In this document: piece by piece, positions 23,806 to 33,025 of the stretch
Position numbering within the stretch: the first letter of the stretch is position 1
How the letters are laid out: each line of letters begins with the position of its first letter
From: Puteibacter caeruleilacunae
GTDB taxonomy: Bacteria; Bacteroidota; Bacteroidia; Bacteroidales; Prolixibacteraceae
Reading direction: 5' to 3'
Assembly (NCBI GenBank): GCA_005217565.1
Contig: SJCO01000002.1
Coordinates: 466,192 to 530,191, forward strand
DNA length: 64,000 bases
Notes under the pieces: model-generated
What the model saw: only the letters and a program-made list of their open reading frames with translations
What the model was told of the DNA's origin: nothing
Database searches by the model: none
Position numbers and translations under genes: made by a program

Positions 23806-25002
23806 CTATTCTAACTCTGTTATGGCTCCATACAAATTAAACTCAGCGAGATAGGTAAAATTTGAATTCGTCCAAGTTTCCAAAATAACAAACCTTAAAT
23901 ATCTAATTTCAGGGGCATTTTCAGGGACCTCAAACTCATGGCCTTTCTTTAATAATTGTAGATCCTCATCTGTATTTTCTTCAACTGGCAATCCTGAAGG
24001 CTTTTCAATAGTACAATCCATTAGTTTTGTCCAATTATCCAAAGAGCCATCTTCATCTGGAGTATCTGCAGTTCCATAAACGGCCCAACGACGTACGTTA
24101 CCATGTGCATAAGCCTGTCCTTTAGGAGAATCCTGACGTTGCCACATATGATAACGACTTAGTTTAACCTTAGCTCCCAAATCTACAGAAAAGATATGAG
24201 GCCATCCTGTTCCTCCCTTTGTATGGGCAATAGACTTTATATTACCATCATAGGCATTTTCATAATGTCCTCCCCATTGATCCCAACTCTGGTCTCCCTT
24301 TAAGATTAACTTTTTAAATTTAGATTTATCCACCTTTTGCTCCAAACGAGGCATAATCATTTGTCCTCCCTCTGGCCAGATAGTGTCTGAATAATTCATC
24401 CATCGATCACGAATTACAGCGGCAAAGCGTCTAGGTTCTGGATCAAAACCGCGAATGTACCCTTTTCCCTCTACATCGTCTGAGTAGATTGTATTAAATG
24501 GCACCATACTTCCCAATGAATCTTCTGCCAAGAGATTAATAGTTAAAGCTCCTTCATTTTCATTTACCCAGGAAAATTTTGCACCTCCCCATGATGAAAC
24601 AATTGAGACAGTTTCAGCCGTCGACATTACTGCTGACTTTAATGGTTTTATTTCTACAGCAACAGGCTCAGACTCATTCTCGCTCTTATCTACAGAAATC
24701 AGTTGCACTTTATGAACCAAAGTATCTCCAAAACCTTCAATTCGAACTTCATTATTATAGAAGGAGGCTCTACTTTCACTTTCTTTACCTTGTAAGTCAA
24801 AGACAGCTTTCACATACAATAAATCCTCATCATTAGGAATATCATATTTAATAATTGCTCCTCCACTTATATTCTCAATACTTTTTACAGAAACAGCTCC
24901 AGGAACTGATGAATCATTTAGATAGGGCTCCAGAACATTCTCCTTACAGCCCCACACACACATCAATAATAATGCTACAAGTAATAGTATATTTTTCTTC
25001 AT
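23806..25002 (-). CDS. DUF4959/DUF5126/DUF5000-type surface lipoprotein
   Basis: About 398 residues. The start at ATG 25002 gives a clean lipoprotein signal (MKKNILLLVALLLMCVWGC, lipidated Cys19) and leaves 16 bp after the susD stop; the longer frame from 25041 would overlap susD. Domain order by pattern: DUF4959 (VPGAVSVKSIENISGGAIIK), DUF5126 (SSWGGAKFSWVNENEGAL, then the DRWMNYSDTIWP strand), and C-terminal DUF5000/discoidin-like (ENAYDGNIKS; FSVDLGAKVKLSRYHMW; IRYLRFVILETW). These three domains occur together in Bacteroidota surface glycan-binding proteins beside SusCD. The ligand is unknown. Confidence 0.87.
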   Translation of the reverse strand: MKKNILLLVALLLMCVWGCKENVLEPYLNDSSVPGAVSVKSIENISGGAIIKYDIPNDEDLLYVKAVFDLQGKESESRASFYNNEVRIEGFGDTLVHKVQLISVDKSENESEPVAVEIKPLKSAVMSTAETVSIVSSWGGAKFSWVNENEGALTINLLAEDSLGSMVPFNTIYSDDVEGKGYIRGFDPEPRRFAAVIRDRWMNYSDTIWPEGGQMIMPRLEQKVDKSKFKKLILKGDQSWDQWGGHYENAYDGNIKSIAHTKGGTGWPHIFSVDLGAKVKLSRYHMWQRQDSPKGQAYAHGNVRRWAVYGTADTPDEDGSLDNWTKLMDCTIEKPSGLPVEENTDEDLQLLKKGHEFEVPENAPEIRYLRFVILETWTNSNFTYLAEFNLYGAITELE

Positions 25003-25018
25003 CTTTAGTCGTTTTAAA

Positions 25019-26926
25019 TTACCATCCAACGTTTTGAACAAGGTTCGGATTTAAAATAATCTGCTCCTCCTTGATTGGCCAGAAATAATCTCTTACCGTA
25101 AAACTTTGTACATAGAAAGTATTCAGCGTATAGTAGGCCGATGCTTCTTTCTCCTCAACACTCCAGCCTTGCAGCGGCTGATTTAGATACTCATAGCACA
25201 ACTTCCATCTTCTCAAGTCCCAGAATCGTGCTCCTTCAAAACTCAACTCAATCATGCGTTCTCTATGAATTATTTCTCGCATTCCGTCTTTTGTTGAAGG
25301 CTTTTCTGGGTATATTGAAAAATTCTTCCAAGAATCAACAACTCCATCAAGACCAGCTCTGGATCTTACACGATCAATATAATGATATACCTCATCTGTA
25401 GGTATATCATTAATTTCATTCAATGCTTCAGCATAATACAAATAAAGATCGGCCAAACGAACCAGTGGAAATGGGTAATTTTCTGTACGATATTGTGTTC
25501 CATCGGCATTAAACTCAGTTTCTATATTTACATATTTCTTAGGTAAATAACCCGAGTCGGTTCGGTCATTAGCATCATAAACAGCACCAGGTTCACCTGT
25601 TCTAGCTTTAATCCACCATGCATTTTCTTCATCATCATATACTCCATTACCAAACCAAATACAGCGGTCGAATGAGATATCAGTGTAAAATCGGAACTCC
25701 CGATCGAAGTTTACAATAGCGGTCTCTTCACCTTCTTTGATAAAATAGCGATCATCATGACCTGAAACTCTGGTTTTGAATCGATTACTATAATCATAGG
25801 TACTATCTTCATTAATTGGCACACCATTCTTTGAATAATACTGCTCCACAATCTTCATCGGAACGGCAAGGTTCGATTGTACTGGATTAGCCTCCAATGA
25901 AAATAATCTCGGCTGTGAAGCCCCTTGAAGACCACCTCGTCCGCCTCCCACAATACTTGTGGAAGCAGCCCAAATTACTTCTTTATTCCATCGCTCAGTA
26001 AAACGAGAACGAAGTGCCATCTTCATTTGAGTAGTATCAGATAATTCAAAAGGAGTTAAGTAATCCTCTTTCTGGTACAGCCTAAAACTTGCTTCTTCAG
26101 CTAAATCAATGGCTACCTTACATGCATCTGCTGCCTGCTGCCACTTGGCTGGATCATATGTTGCAGGGAATAGCTTTGTTCCCTCACTATCGACTAAGTT
26201 TTCAAAATCAGAATTACCATTAAATAACGGACTGGCCGATGTCATTAACACTCGTGCTTTTATTGCAGCAGCAATTGGTTTAGTTATTCTTCCAAGCTCA
26301 GTTTTTTGCTTATCAATGATCAAAGGTAGTTCCTCAATAGCTTCATCCAACAAGCTGATTACATAATTGAAACAATCATTCAGAGGGTCGCGGAATAATT
26401 TTATCGCCTCAGTTGATGATGAAACATCCAAACTCTTATCTGTAATATGAATTGGTCCATACATACGAATCAAATAAAAGTGATAGTAAGCCTTTAGAAA
26501 TTTTGCCTCGGCCTTCCATCTGATTCTCTCTTCTTCAGTCAAATCAGGAACTCCATCTAAATTTTCTAATAGGATATTACACACACGAATACCTGTATAC
26601 AGGTTTTTCCCTCCAGTATTTCCTGTCCAATAGTCAAATTTAGGACTCGTTACATTTTGATTGTGTCTGGCCAAAGTTGGTCCATTTTGCGTTCTTACAC
26701 GATCAGGCAGCCACAATTCATCACCACCCGCTACTGTTGGATTATTACCATAACCAGCAAAACTTGGTAAAAAAGAGTAACATGTCGCCAAATATTTTTC
26801 AGCATTGTAACGATCTGTAAATGCATTCTCAATGGTCGCCACATTATCTGGTACTACATCCAGATAGTCGCATGAAAACAGCCCAGCAACCATTATGATT
26901 AAATATAGTATCTTAAAATTCTTCAT
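25019..26926 (-). CDS. SusD/RagB-family nutrient-binding lipoprotein
   Basis: Outer-membrane surface partner of the SusC transporter upstream (9 bp away). The 635-residue lipoprotein has lipobox GLFSC (Cys19), followed by DYLDVVPD, the classic SusD start. The RagB TPR-like core is seen in RWKAEAKFLKAYYHFYLIRM and PLVRLADLYLYYAEALNE. The C-terminus has REIIHRERMIELSFEGARFWDLRRWK, the hallmark of this family. The operon carries two further lipoproteins but no glycosidase, so the substrate may be degraded by enzymes encoded elsewhere. Confidence 0.95.
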   Translation of the reverse strand: MKNFKILYLIIMVAGLFSCDYLDVVPDNVATIENAFTDRYNAEKYLATCYSFLPSFAGYGNNPTVAGGDELWLPDRVRTQNGPTLARHNQNVTSPKFDYWTGNTGGKNLYTGIRVCNILLENLDGVPDLTEEERIRWKAEAKFLKAYYHFYLIRMYGPIHITDKSLDVSSSTEAIKLFRDPLNDCFNYVISLLDEAIEELPLIIDKQKTELGRITKPIAAAIKARVLMTSASPLFNGNSDFENLVDSEGTKLFPATYDPAKWQQAADACKVAIDLAEEASFRLYQKEDYLTPFELSDTTQMKMALRSRFTERWNKEVIWAASTSIVGGGRGGLQGASQPRLFSLEANPVQSNLAVPMKIVEQYYSKNGVPINEDSTYDYSNRFKTRVSGHDDRYFIKEGEETAIVNFDREFRFYTDISFDRCIWFGNGVYDDEENAWWIKARTGEPGAVYDANDRTDSGYLPKKYVNIETEFNADGTQYRTENYPFPLVRLADLYLYYAEALNEINDIPTDEVYHYIDRVRSRAGLDGVVDSWKNFSIYPEKPSTKDGMREIIHRERMIELSFEGARFWDLRRWKLCYEYLNQPLQGWSVEEKEASAYYTLNTFYVQSFTVRDYFWPIKEEQIILNPNLVQNVGW

Positions 26927-26935
26927 CTCGATTCA

Positions 26936-29900
26936 TTAAAAATTTACTTGAATACCTAAATTCACTACTTTCTGAACAGGGTAACCTAATCCGTTACCTC
27001 CCATTTCAGGATCCCAAAGTTTGAACTTACTAAACGTTAACAGGTTGGTACCACTAACATAGAACCTACATCTTTGTAGTTTAAAACGCTGAATAATAGA
27101 CTTTGGAAGAGAATAACCTAATTCCACAGACTTTAATCGAAGGAAAGTTCCATCCTGCATAAACCAAGTACTACGCTGAGAATTATTACTTATAGACTTG
27201 TCTGATAATCGTGGCCACAGTGCATAGATATTACGATTATCTTCCGACCAGTGATCATCAGCGTACGCCTTTAACAATTGATTACGAGACTGAACGTTCC
27301 CACTTCCATCATTATCAATGAAAGGAGCAGTTTTATTGGTATCAATCCAAAATGATTCTCTTGCCAGTCCCTGGAAGAAACACGACATGTCAATATTTTT
27401 ATATCCCATAGAGAAACCAAATCCATATACAATTTCAGGCGATGTAGGGTGACCTATTGGTACACGGTCTAAACCACTAATCTTATCATCTCCATTGATA
27501 TCTTTGTATTTGATGTCTCCAGGACCATACTCACTAAATGTCTGTTCCGGAGAATTGGCCACATCCTTCTCATCAATGAATAGTCGCTCAGCAATATATC
27601 CCCATTGTTGATTGATTGATTTATCTTTAGCCGATAACCAGGGTGTTTGAGAATAATCAGGTTCTTCTACTTTTTTCTTTTTTCCTGTTGCATAAGTAAA
27701 GTTCGCTCGTCCGGTTATCCACATTCCATTATTGAATGATTTCTGATAATCAATAGATCCATCAATACCTTGACTATAGGCAGAACCAACATTTGCTCTT
27801 ACTTTTGATTCCAGTCCCATACTGGCCAACTGTACACGGTCCATCAAGATATCATCACGATCCTCTCTAAAATAATCGGCCTGAATTTCAAAAGAATCAA
27901 ATAGGCCTAATTCGAAACCAACATTCAGTTTTCTAGCAGTTTCCCAGGTAATTTGATCGTTTGCATAGCGACTAATGGAAACTCCATTAACATTGTAGTC
28001 CAACTTTTCTCCCCATTTTGCACTACGACCTCCATCATTTAGATTAACCTGTGAAATATAGAAAAATCTGTCGTTAGAACTACCGATTGCGTCGTTACCT
28101 ACCAAACCGTAGGTCGCTTTTAACTTTAATTTATTTACAGTTTGCGCTAACGGTTGAAAGAAATCTTCTTTGGATACAATCCATCCCAAACCAGCAGATG
28201 GGAAAAAACCATAACGTTCCTTTTGTGCAAAGCGCTCAGATCCATTATATCCAAAGTTGAATTCGGTGAAATACTTGCTTTTGTAAGCATAAGTAAAACG
28301 ACCAGATAATCCCATGTTACGGTAAGGTAGTGACTTCTGAAGATTACCTGCATTGGTCACTTTTTCTTCTCTCATAGTGAAAACCAATAGCCCACTGGCA
28401 CTGTGCTTTTCATTAAACTCACGGTTGTATTGTAGGGCAGTTTCAACATACATGTTTGAGGAAATATCTTTCTTTCCCTCTTTATAATCTAAGTACTCTG
28501 TAGCTGAGCTTTCATTCAAAGGATCAAGTTCTACCTGCTCAGTTGCATAATTATACATTGCTGAGTAATAATATGGCTTATAAAAACGCTCAACACTTGA
28601 ATGTGCATACCTATTTGCACTACCTAGCGCTCTGGCAGACAACCCATCTGTAATAAAGTCTAAATTCTGTTTGATCTCAAACTGAGCTGTAATACGGGTA
28701 TTATCATATTCTTTATACCCCTTTACCATATCAGCATAAGGATTGATATAATCTCCCTTCTCATAGTTACCAAACAGAATATGGTTGATGTGAGCAGTAT
28801 TTGCGTCCTTCTTATAATAAGGCTGAAACAGTACCGGACTAGAACGCATTACTTTATTATACAATGCAGAACCTCCATCAATTGGTCCCTTGTAATCATC
28901 AAATGAACCAGTGAAACGAATAGCAACTTCAGTCGTTTTTGATAAATTGATATTAATGTTCGAACGCAACTGGTAACGTTTCAAGTTAATATTACTATTA
29001 AAGTCATTACGTTTATCAACATTCAGGTTACCATTATCCTGATTAATAGTAGCTGCCAGGTAATAACGAGAAACTTTACCTCCACCTGAAACATTGAAGT
29101 TCAATCGCTGGTTCATAGTCGACGATTTAAACAACTGATCGTACCAATCAACCATAGGATATAACATTGGATTCTTTCCTTCAATAGTTTTGTCAATCTT
29201 CTCTTGAGAATATGGTAGTACTCCCAACGGATCTCTGGTTAATACAGCTTCATTATGAAGTTTCATGTAGGTAATAGGATCAGCCAACTTTACTTCTTTC
29301 GTTGGTGACGAGATAGAGTTTTCAAAACGAATAGATATTTTCGCTTTTCCTTCAACTCCTTCTTTTGTGGTTACCAAAATCACACCATTTGCACCACGAG
29401 CACCATACAATGCTGTAGCTGTAGCATCCTTCATAATAGAGAAGCTAGCAATATCATCAGGCTGTAATCGAGCAAGATCGGCGGAACTATTTTCAACACC
29501 ATCAATCAAAATAAGAGGACTCTTTGAGTATCCAAATGATGTTACACCACGCACAAAGAACTCTGCATTATCCTGCCCTGGTTCTCCACTTCGTTGGTAA
29601 GAGATAATACCCGATATCTTACCAGCCATAGCTGTTGTCAAGTTACTCGATGGGACCTTCAGCTCACCTGGACTTACAGTAGTTACAGAAGCCAATACAC
29701 TCTCTTTCTTTTGTTTGGCGAATGCAACAACTGTTACATCATCTAACTCTTCAGTCTTGTCCTTTAAAGTAACATTCAGGATTTTCTTTCCACCTACTGC
29801 AACCGTTTGTGTGATCATACCAATAAATGAGAACTGGAGTTGATCGTTGGCATCAATATCAATTGAGTATTGTCCATCTGGATCAGTAATTACACCTTTC

Positions 29901-30376
29901 GATGAACCAACAACTACTACAGTTACACCAGGCAATGGCTGACCACTGGAATCAGTAACAATTCCCGAAACTTTACGTTCCTGAGGTGTCGATACAATAG
30001 GCTTATCTGATTTCTTAAGCGCAATTAATTTTCCGAGCATTTCATACTCAATATTTCCATCAGCAAATAGTTCATCCAAAACCTTTGCTACGGTAGTGTT
30101 TTCAACCTTAATACTAACATTCCTATCAAGGTTAACCACATTGGTATTGTAAGCAAATGTATATTCGGTTTTTTTCTCAATCTCTTTTAAAACTTTCTTA
30201 ATTGTTGAGTTATTCATTCGTAGACTAACCTTCGAATTTTGAGAAAAAGAATTAACCGCATTCACCTGAAATACAATTACTAACAGCGCGAATAGCGTTA
30301 ATCTCATGGCAAAAAAAAGCTTAGACTTCCACAAATTCAACAATGTGGAAATCATTAACACATAAATTTTTTTCAT
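26936..30376 (-). CDS. SusC/RagA-type TonB-linked transporter with STN domain
   Basis: A 1146-residue outer-membrane transporter. Domains in order: signal peptide and leader (1-46), STN domain (VSLRMNNSTIKKVLKEIEKK, about 50-125), CarboxypepD_reg (VSGIVTDSSGQPLPGVTVVV, about 136-215), and plug (VPSSNLTTAMAGKISGIISY; FSIMKDATATALYGARGANG). The barrel runs to the final NLGIQVNF. The STN domain fits signalling to the FecR protein encoded upstream. The 210-bp leader has two strong hairpins (30414-30449 and 30458-30484). It leads the susC-susD-lipoprotein-lipoprotein operon. Confidence 0.95.
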   Translation of the reverse strand: MKKIYVLMISTLLNLWKSKLFFAMRLTLFALLVIVFQVNAVNSFSQNSKVSLRMNNSTIKKVLKEIEKKTEYTFAYNTNVVNLDRNVSIKVENTTVAKVLDELFADGNIEYEMLGKLIALKKSDKPIVSTPQERKVSGIVTDSSGQPLPGVTVVVVGSSKGVITDPDGQYSIDIDANDQLQFSFIGMITQTVAVGGKKILNVTLKDKTEELDDVTVVAFAKQKKESVLASVTTVSPGELKVPSSNLTTAMAGKISGIISYQRSGEPGQDNAEFFVRGVTSFGYSKSPLILIDGVENSSADLARLQPDDIASFSIMKDATATALYGARGANGVILVTTKEGVEGKAKISIRFENSISSPTKEVKLADPITYMKLHNEAVLTRDPLGVLPYSQEKIDKTIEGKNPMLYPMVDWYDQLFKSSTMNQRLNFNVSGGGKVSRYYLAATINQDNGNLNVDKRNDFNSNINLKRYQLRSNININLSKTTEVAIRFTGSFDDYKGPIDGGSALYNKVMRSSPVLFQPYYKKDANTAHINHILFGNYEKGDYINPYADMVKGYKEYDNTRITAQFEIKQNLDFITDGLSARALGSANRYAHSSVERFYKPYYYSAMYNYATEQVELDPLNESSATEYLDYKEGKKDISSNMYVETALQYNREFNEKHSASGLLVFTMREEKVTNAGNLQKSLPYRNMGLSGRFTYAYKSKYFTEFNFGYNGSERFAQKERYGFFPSAGLGWIVSKEDFFQPLAQTVNKLKLKATYGLVGNDAIGSSNDRFFYISQVNLNDGGRSAKWGEKLDYNVNGVSISRYANDQITWETARKLNVGFELGLFDSFEIQADYFREDRDDILMDRVQLASMGLESKVRANVGSAYSQGIDGSIDYQKSFNNGMWITGRANFTYATGKKKKVEEPDYSQTPWLSAKDKSINQQWGYIAERLFIDEKDVANSPEQTFSEYGPGDIKYKDINGDDKISGLDRVPIGHPTSPEIVYGFGFSMGYKNIDMSCFFQGLARESFWIDTNKTAPFIDNDGSGNVQSRNQLLKAYADDHWSEDNRNIYALWPRLSDKSISNNSQRSTWFMQDGTFLRLKSVELGYSLPKSIIQRFKLQRCRFYVSGTNLLTFSKFKLWDPEMGGNGLGYPVQKVVNLGIQVNF

Positions 30377-30413
30377 AATTTTGTAATGATTTGAATTGTA
30401 CGATTCGAATTAG

Positions 30414-30449
30414 TTTGCCTTTCCGGTCGGCCAAAACTTGAAAGGCAAA
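30414..30449. promoter_or_regulatory. Strong hairpin in the susC leader
   Basis: A perfect 10-bp stem TTTGCCTTTC / GAAAGGCAAA with a 16-base loop, 38 bp upstream of the susC start. No T-tract follows on the minus strand. It could be a 5' UTR structure controlling susC expression or stability. Confidence 0.45.
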
Positions 30450-30457
30450 AACATTAA

Positions 30458-30484
30458 GAGGGAGATGTTGGAAGCATCTCCTTT
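30458..30484. promoter_or_regulatory. Conserved hairpin between fecR and susC (copy 2)
   Basis: GGAGATG and CATCTCC pair around TTGGAAG, with GAG preceding and T-rich sequence following on the plus strand. It closely resembles 15494-15519 in sequence and in position between fecR and susC. Confidence 0.55.
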
Positions 30485-30586
30485 TTTCTTTTTACTTCTA
30501 TCCTATGTCATATGATTATTGGTTTGATAATTATTAGATCTTTAGTTTATTGAATTGGCAGATACAATTGGTTAGTTCGTAATAGT

Positions 30587-31612
30587 TTACTGTTTCATTA
30601 GTTTTATTTTAGTTATTCGCTCTCCCTGAGCATTTATATAGTTCTTGTTTAGTGTATAGGTAATATTTGATGTTACTGCGAGAATTTTTAGTGCCTGTTC
30701 TATATCCTTTCCTTTCAGGTTTGCAGTAAATTCACTTTGCTTGATTCGTTCATCCTCAAATTCAATCTCCACCTGGTACCATCTAGCCAATCGATCAACA
30801 ACATCTCCCAACAAGTCATCCTCAAAAACCAGATAGCCTTTTGTCCACGACAAATATCTTTCAGCAGGTACATTATTAACAGTCAAATTCTCATCTTTCT
30901 TAGAAAATGTAGCCAGATGCTGAGGAACAACTCTTGTCAATACCGTTGAAGGCTGATTGTTTTCTTGTTTCAACAAATCAATTAAACCTGTATTCAGATA
31001 TACTTCTACATCCTCATTTTCTGAGTAGTTATTGATATTAAAGCTGGTTCCCACAACACGTACAGCAAGTTTACCTAAATCCACAATAAACGGCTGCTCC
31101 TTATTTTTAGTCACATCAAAATAAGCTTCACCATGTAATGTTACCTTTCGTAAATCAGCTCCTTCAAATGAAGATGGATAAACAAGATTAGATCCTGCAT
31201 TTAATTTTACAGCGGTACCATCAGGTAAAACTATATCTTGTTGTGTACCTAATGGACATACAATAGAGGTATATGAGATTTCTGGTTGATTAAATACTCC
31301 TGAAAACTGATAAGTAACATATAAAGATGCGATTAAGAGAGGCACAATCAAGATCGCTGCGATCCGCTTTAGAGACCATAAAGTTCGAACCTTAGGTTGC
31401 TGATATTGCTTAATCTTAAGATCAATATTCTTCCTGGCTTGGTTCAAATCATAGCGTCTACCCTGATGCTTTTTCAACCAGTTGTTCTTAAATATTGCAA
31501 ATTCAATCTGATTAGCATTGTCCTCCTTTAACCACTTATCAAATTCGGCAACCTCATCCTGAGTTGGAATACCTGATACGATTTTTTCTAATAAATCCTT
31601 GTTCGTGTTCAC
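30587..31612 (-). CDS. FecR-family anti-sigma factor
   Basis: Membrane regulator relaying SusC occupancy to the ECF sigma factor encoded 70 bp upstream. The 341-residue protein has an N-terminal cytoplasmic region with NWLKKHQGRRYDLNQARKNI, one membrane segment (IAAILIVPLLIASLYVTYQF, about 89-108), and a periplasmic FecR domain (VCPLGTQQDIVLPDGTAVKL; VRVVGTSFNINNYSE). A DUF4974-like C-terminus (VFEDDLLGDVVDRLARWYQV) follows. The start is GTG at 31612, with no suitable ATG nearby. It lies 210 bp before susC, in the standard sigma-fecR-susC-susD order. Confidence 0.94.
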   Translation of the reverse strand: MNTNKDLLEKIVSGIPTQDEVAEFDKWLKEDNANQIEFAIFKNNWLKKHQGRRYDLNQARKNIDLKIKQYQQPKVRTLWSLKRIAAILIVPLLIASLYVTYQFSGVFNQPEISYTSIVCPLGTQQDIVLPDGTAVKLNAGSNLVYPSSFEGADLRKVTLHGEAYFDVTKNKEQPFIVDLGKLAVRVVGTSFNINNYSENEDVEVYLNTGLIDLLKQENNQPSTVLTRVVPQHLATFSKKDENLTVNNVPAERYLSWTKGYLVFEDDLLGDVVDRLARWYQVEIEFEDERIKQSEFTANLKGKDIEQALKILAVTSNITYTLNKNYINAQGERITKIKLMKQ

Positions 31613-31682
31613 TTTGTCATTTCGTTTTTAATGCCCCTCTATTTATATAACACTTAACTCGAGGGTGTCTATGACAAGGATT

Positions 31683-32240
31683 TTAAAAATTCTTCAAAAA
31701 AAATGCAATTATAATGATTAGATAGTCTTTCAAGTCTGTTTTCAACACTTTTAATGCTCTATAAATCTGTGTATTTACTGTAGATTCTGATATTTGAAGT
31801 TTTTTGGCAATTTCCTTGTAAGAAAATCCTTCGTATCTACTCATTCGAAAGATTTTTTGGCATTGTTCCGGTAATTTCTCAATAGATTCATCAATCCTGG
31901 TAGGCAAATCAAAATCGGTTAACACTTCAACAAAATTTTTTGCATCGTATGTTAGATCATCCTCAAACTTAGCCTTTACCTGTCCATGACGTTGTTTATT
32001 CAGAAAACCATTTTTTATTGCTCTATAGAAGTAGCCAAGATTAGTATCCTCTAATGAGTATTGATCTTTATTGATCCATACCTTAGCAAAAATTTCCTGA
32101 ACCAGATCTTCAGCCTCATCGTAATCTCCAAGTACCATGTAGGCATAATTGCACAGAATCTCATAGTTCTCTTCGAATAACTTGTCAAAGAGTTTAGACT
32201 CGTCAACACACTGATCTTGTATAGAATAAACTTTTGTCAT
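31683..32240 (-). CDS. ECF-type RNA polymerase sigma factor
   Basis: A 185-residue sigma-70-family regulator of the second SusCD system. Region 2 is at about 18-85 (FDKLFEENYEILCNYAYMVL, EAEDLVQEIFAKVW) and region 4 at about 115-168 (SIEKLPEQCQKIFRMSRYEG, YKEIAKKLQISESTVNTQIY). The start is ATG 32240. A perfect -7 box TATTTTTG lies at 32272-32279 on the minus strand, about 30 bp upstream, so basal transcription probably uses the housekeeping sigma. Next genes: fecR, susC, susD and two lipoproteins. Confidence 0.94.
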   Translation of the reverse strand: MTKVYSIQDQCVDESKLFDKLFEENYEILCNYAYMVLGDYDEAEDLVQEIFAKVWINKDQYSLEDTNLGYFYRAIKNGFLNKQRHGQVKAKFEDDLTYDAKNFVEVLTDFDLPTRIDESIEKLPEQCQKIFRMSRYEGFSYKEIAKKLQISESTVNTQIYRALKVLKTDLKDYLIIIIAFFLKNF

Positions 32241-32271
32241 TATAATGAAACAATGTGGTTTTCTGTTGAGA

Positions 32272-32279
32272 CAAAAATA
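32272..32279 (-). promoter_or_regulatory. -7 box of the second ECF sigma gene
   Basis: Minus-strand TATTTTTG exactly matches TAnnTTTG. The predicted transcript start is about 25 bases before the ATG at 32240. No clear -33 element was seen. Confidence 0.55.
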
Positions 32280-32499
32280 ATGATATTCCCCAATTAATAA
32301 TGAACTCTTCTGATTTTATGAGAGCTAATCATGTTTCTAACCTTAGCCCTAAGGCCATTGCTGGAGGTAATAAAGTAAGAGTTAAAATATGTACTCAAAA
32401 TGGTTCTGTATTGTATCGAAACATCCCAATGGAACGTTTTACAGTTCCGATCATACCGTTTAGTTGGTGCAGTATATATCCCGGTAAGTAAACCTTCTT

Positions 32500-32922
32500 C
32501 TACTGTTTTCCTTCTTGAATAGACTCTGTTTCGACTGCTTTAGGATCACTATTCTTTTTCGCAGGAGTTCGCTGGGTAAGCATCACAAAAATCACAATAG
32601 CTACAACACCAATTATTACTCTTAGAATTCCTGATTTACGTTTTAAATAATCGAGCAATAAAGCAATACTTCCCATGGTTCCGTTAATAAAACTTAGCCA
32701 TGATAATACCACTAGCTTAAAATCAGCTTGCACTGTCGAATCTAATTTTCCAAAGTAGATGATGTATAGACTGAACAGAGCAATAAGAACATAAGTAACC
32801 ATAGCTAACCGGGTAATGATTATCTTCTTTTCCGACCAGCCAAAAATCTGTAATGAAAGTCCAATAAACATCCCATATTGTAATACACTTAACACCAATA
32901 ACTGTGTTCCTGATGATACCAT
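32500..32922 (-). CDS. Small four-helix membrane protein, hypothetical
   Basis: A 140-residue protein with four likely membrane segments (about 6-24, 37-57, 70-88 and 98-116) and a hydrophilic, acidic C-terminal tail (KKNSDPKAVETESIQEGKQ). I do not recognise the family. It stands alone, divergent from the HAD phosphatase gene. The 258 bp downstream (32241-32499) hold only the second sigma promoter and no gene I trust. Confidence 0.65.
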   Translation of the reverse strand: MVSSGTQLLVLSVLQYGMFIGLSLQIFGWSEKKIIITRLAMVTYVLIALFSLYIIYFGKLDSTVQADFKLVVLSWLSFINGTMGSIALLLDYLKRKSGILRVIIGVVAIVIFVMLTQRTPAKKNSDPKAVETESIQEGKQ

Positions 32923-33025
32923 AACGCTACAATTATATAAATCTTAAAATCTCTGTTTGCAATTCTCTCAACTCCGAAGGCTTAAAATTAATCATTATTT
33001 TTACCTGCAAAAGAAAAATACGGTT

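Noticed and set aside
32300-32491. A 63-codon plus-strand frame between the second sigma gene and the small membrane protein gene
   Set aside because: No recognisable motif, no ribosome-binding site, and the reverse strand is equally open. Treated as non-coding.
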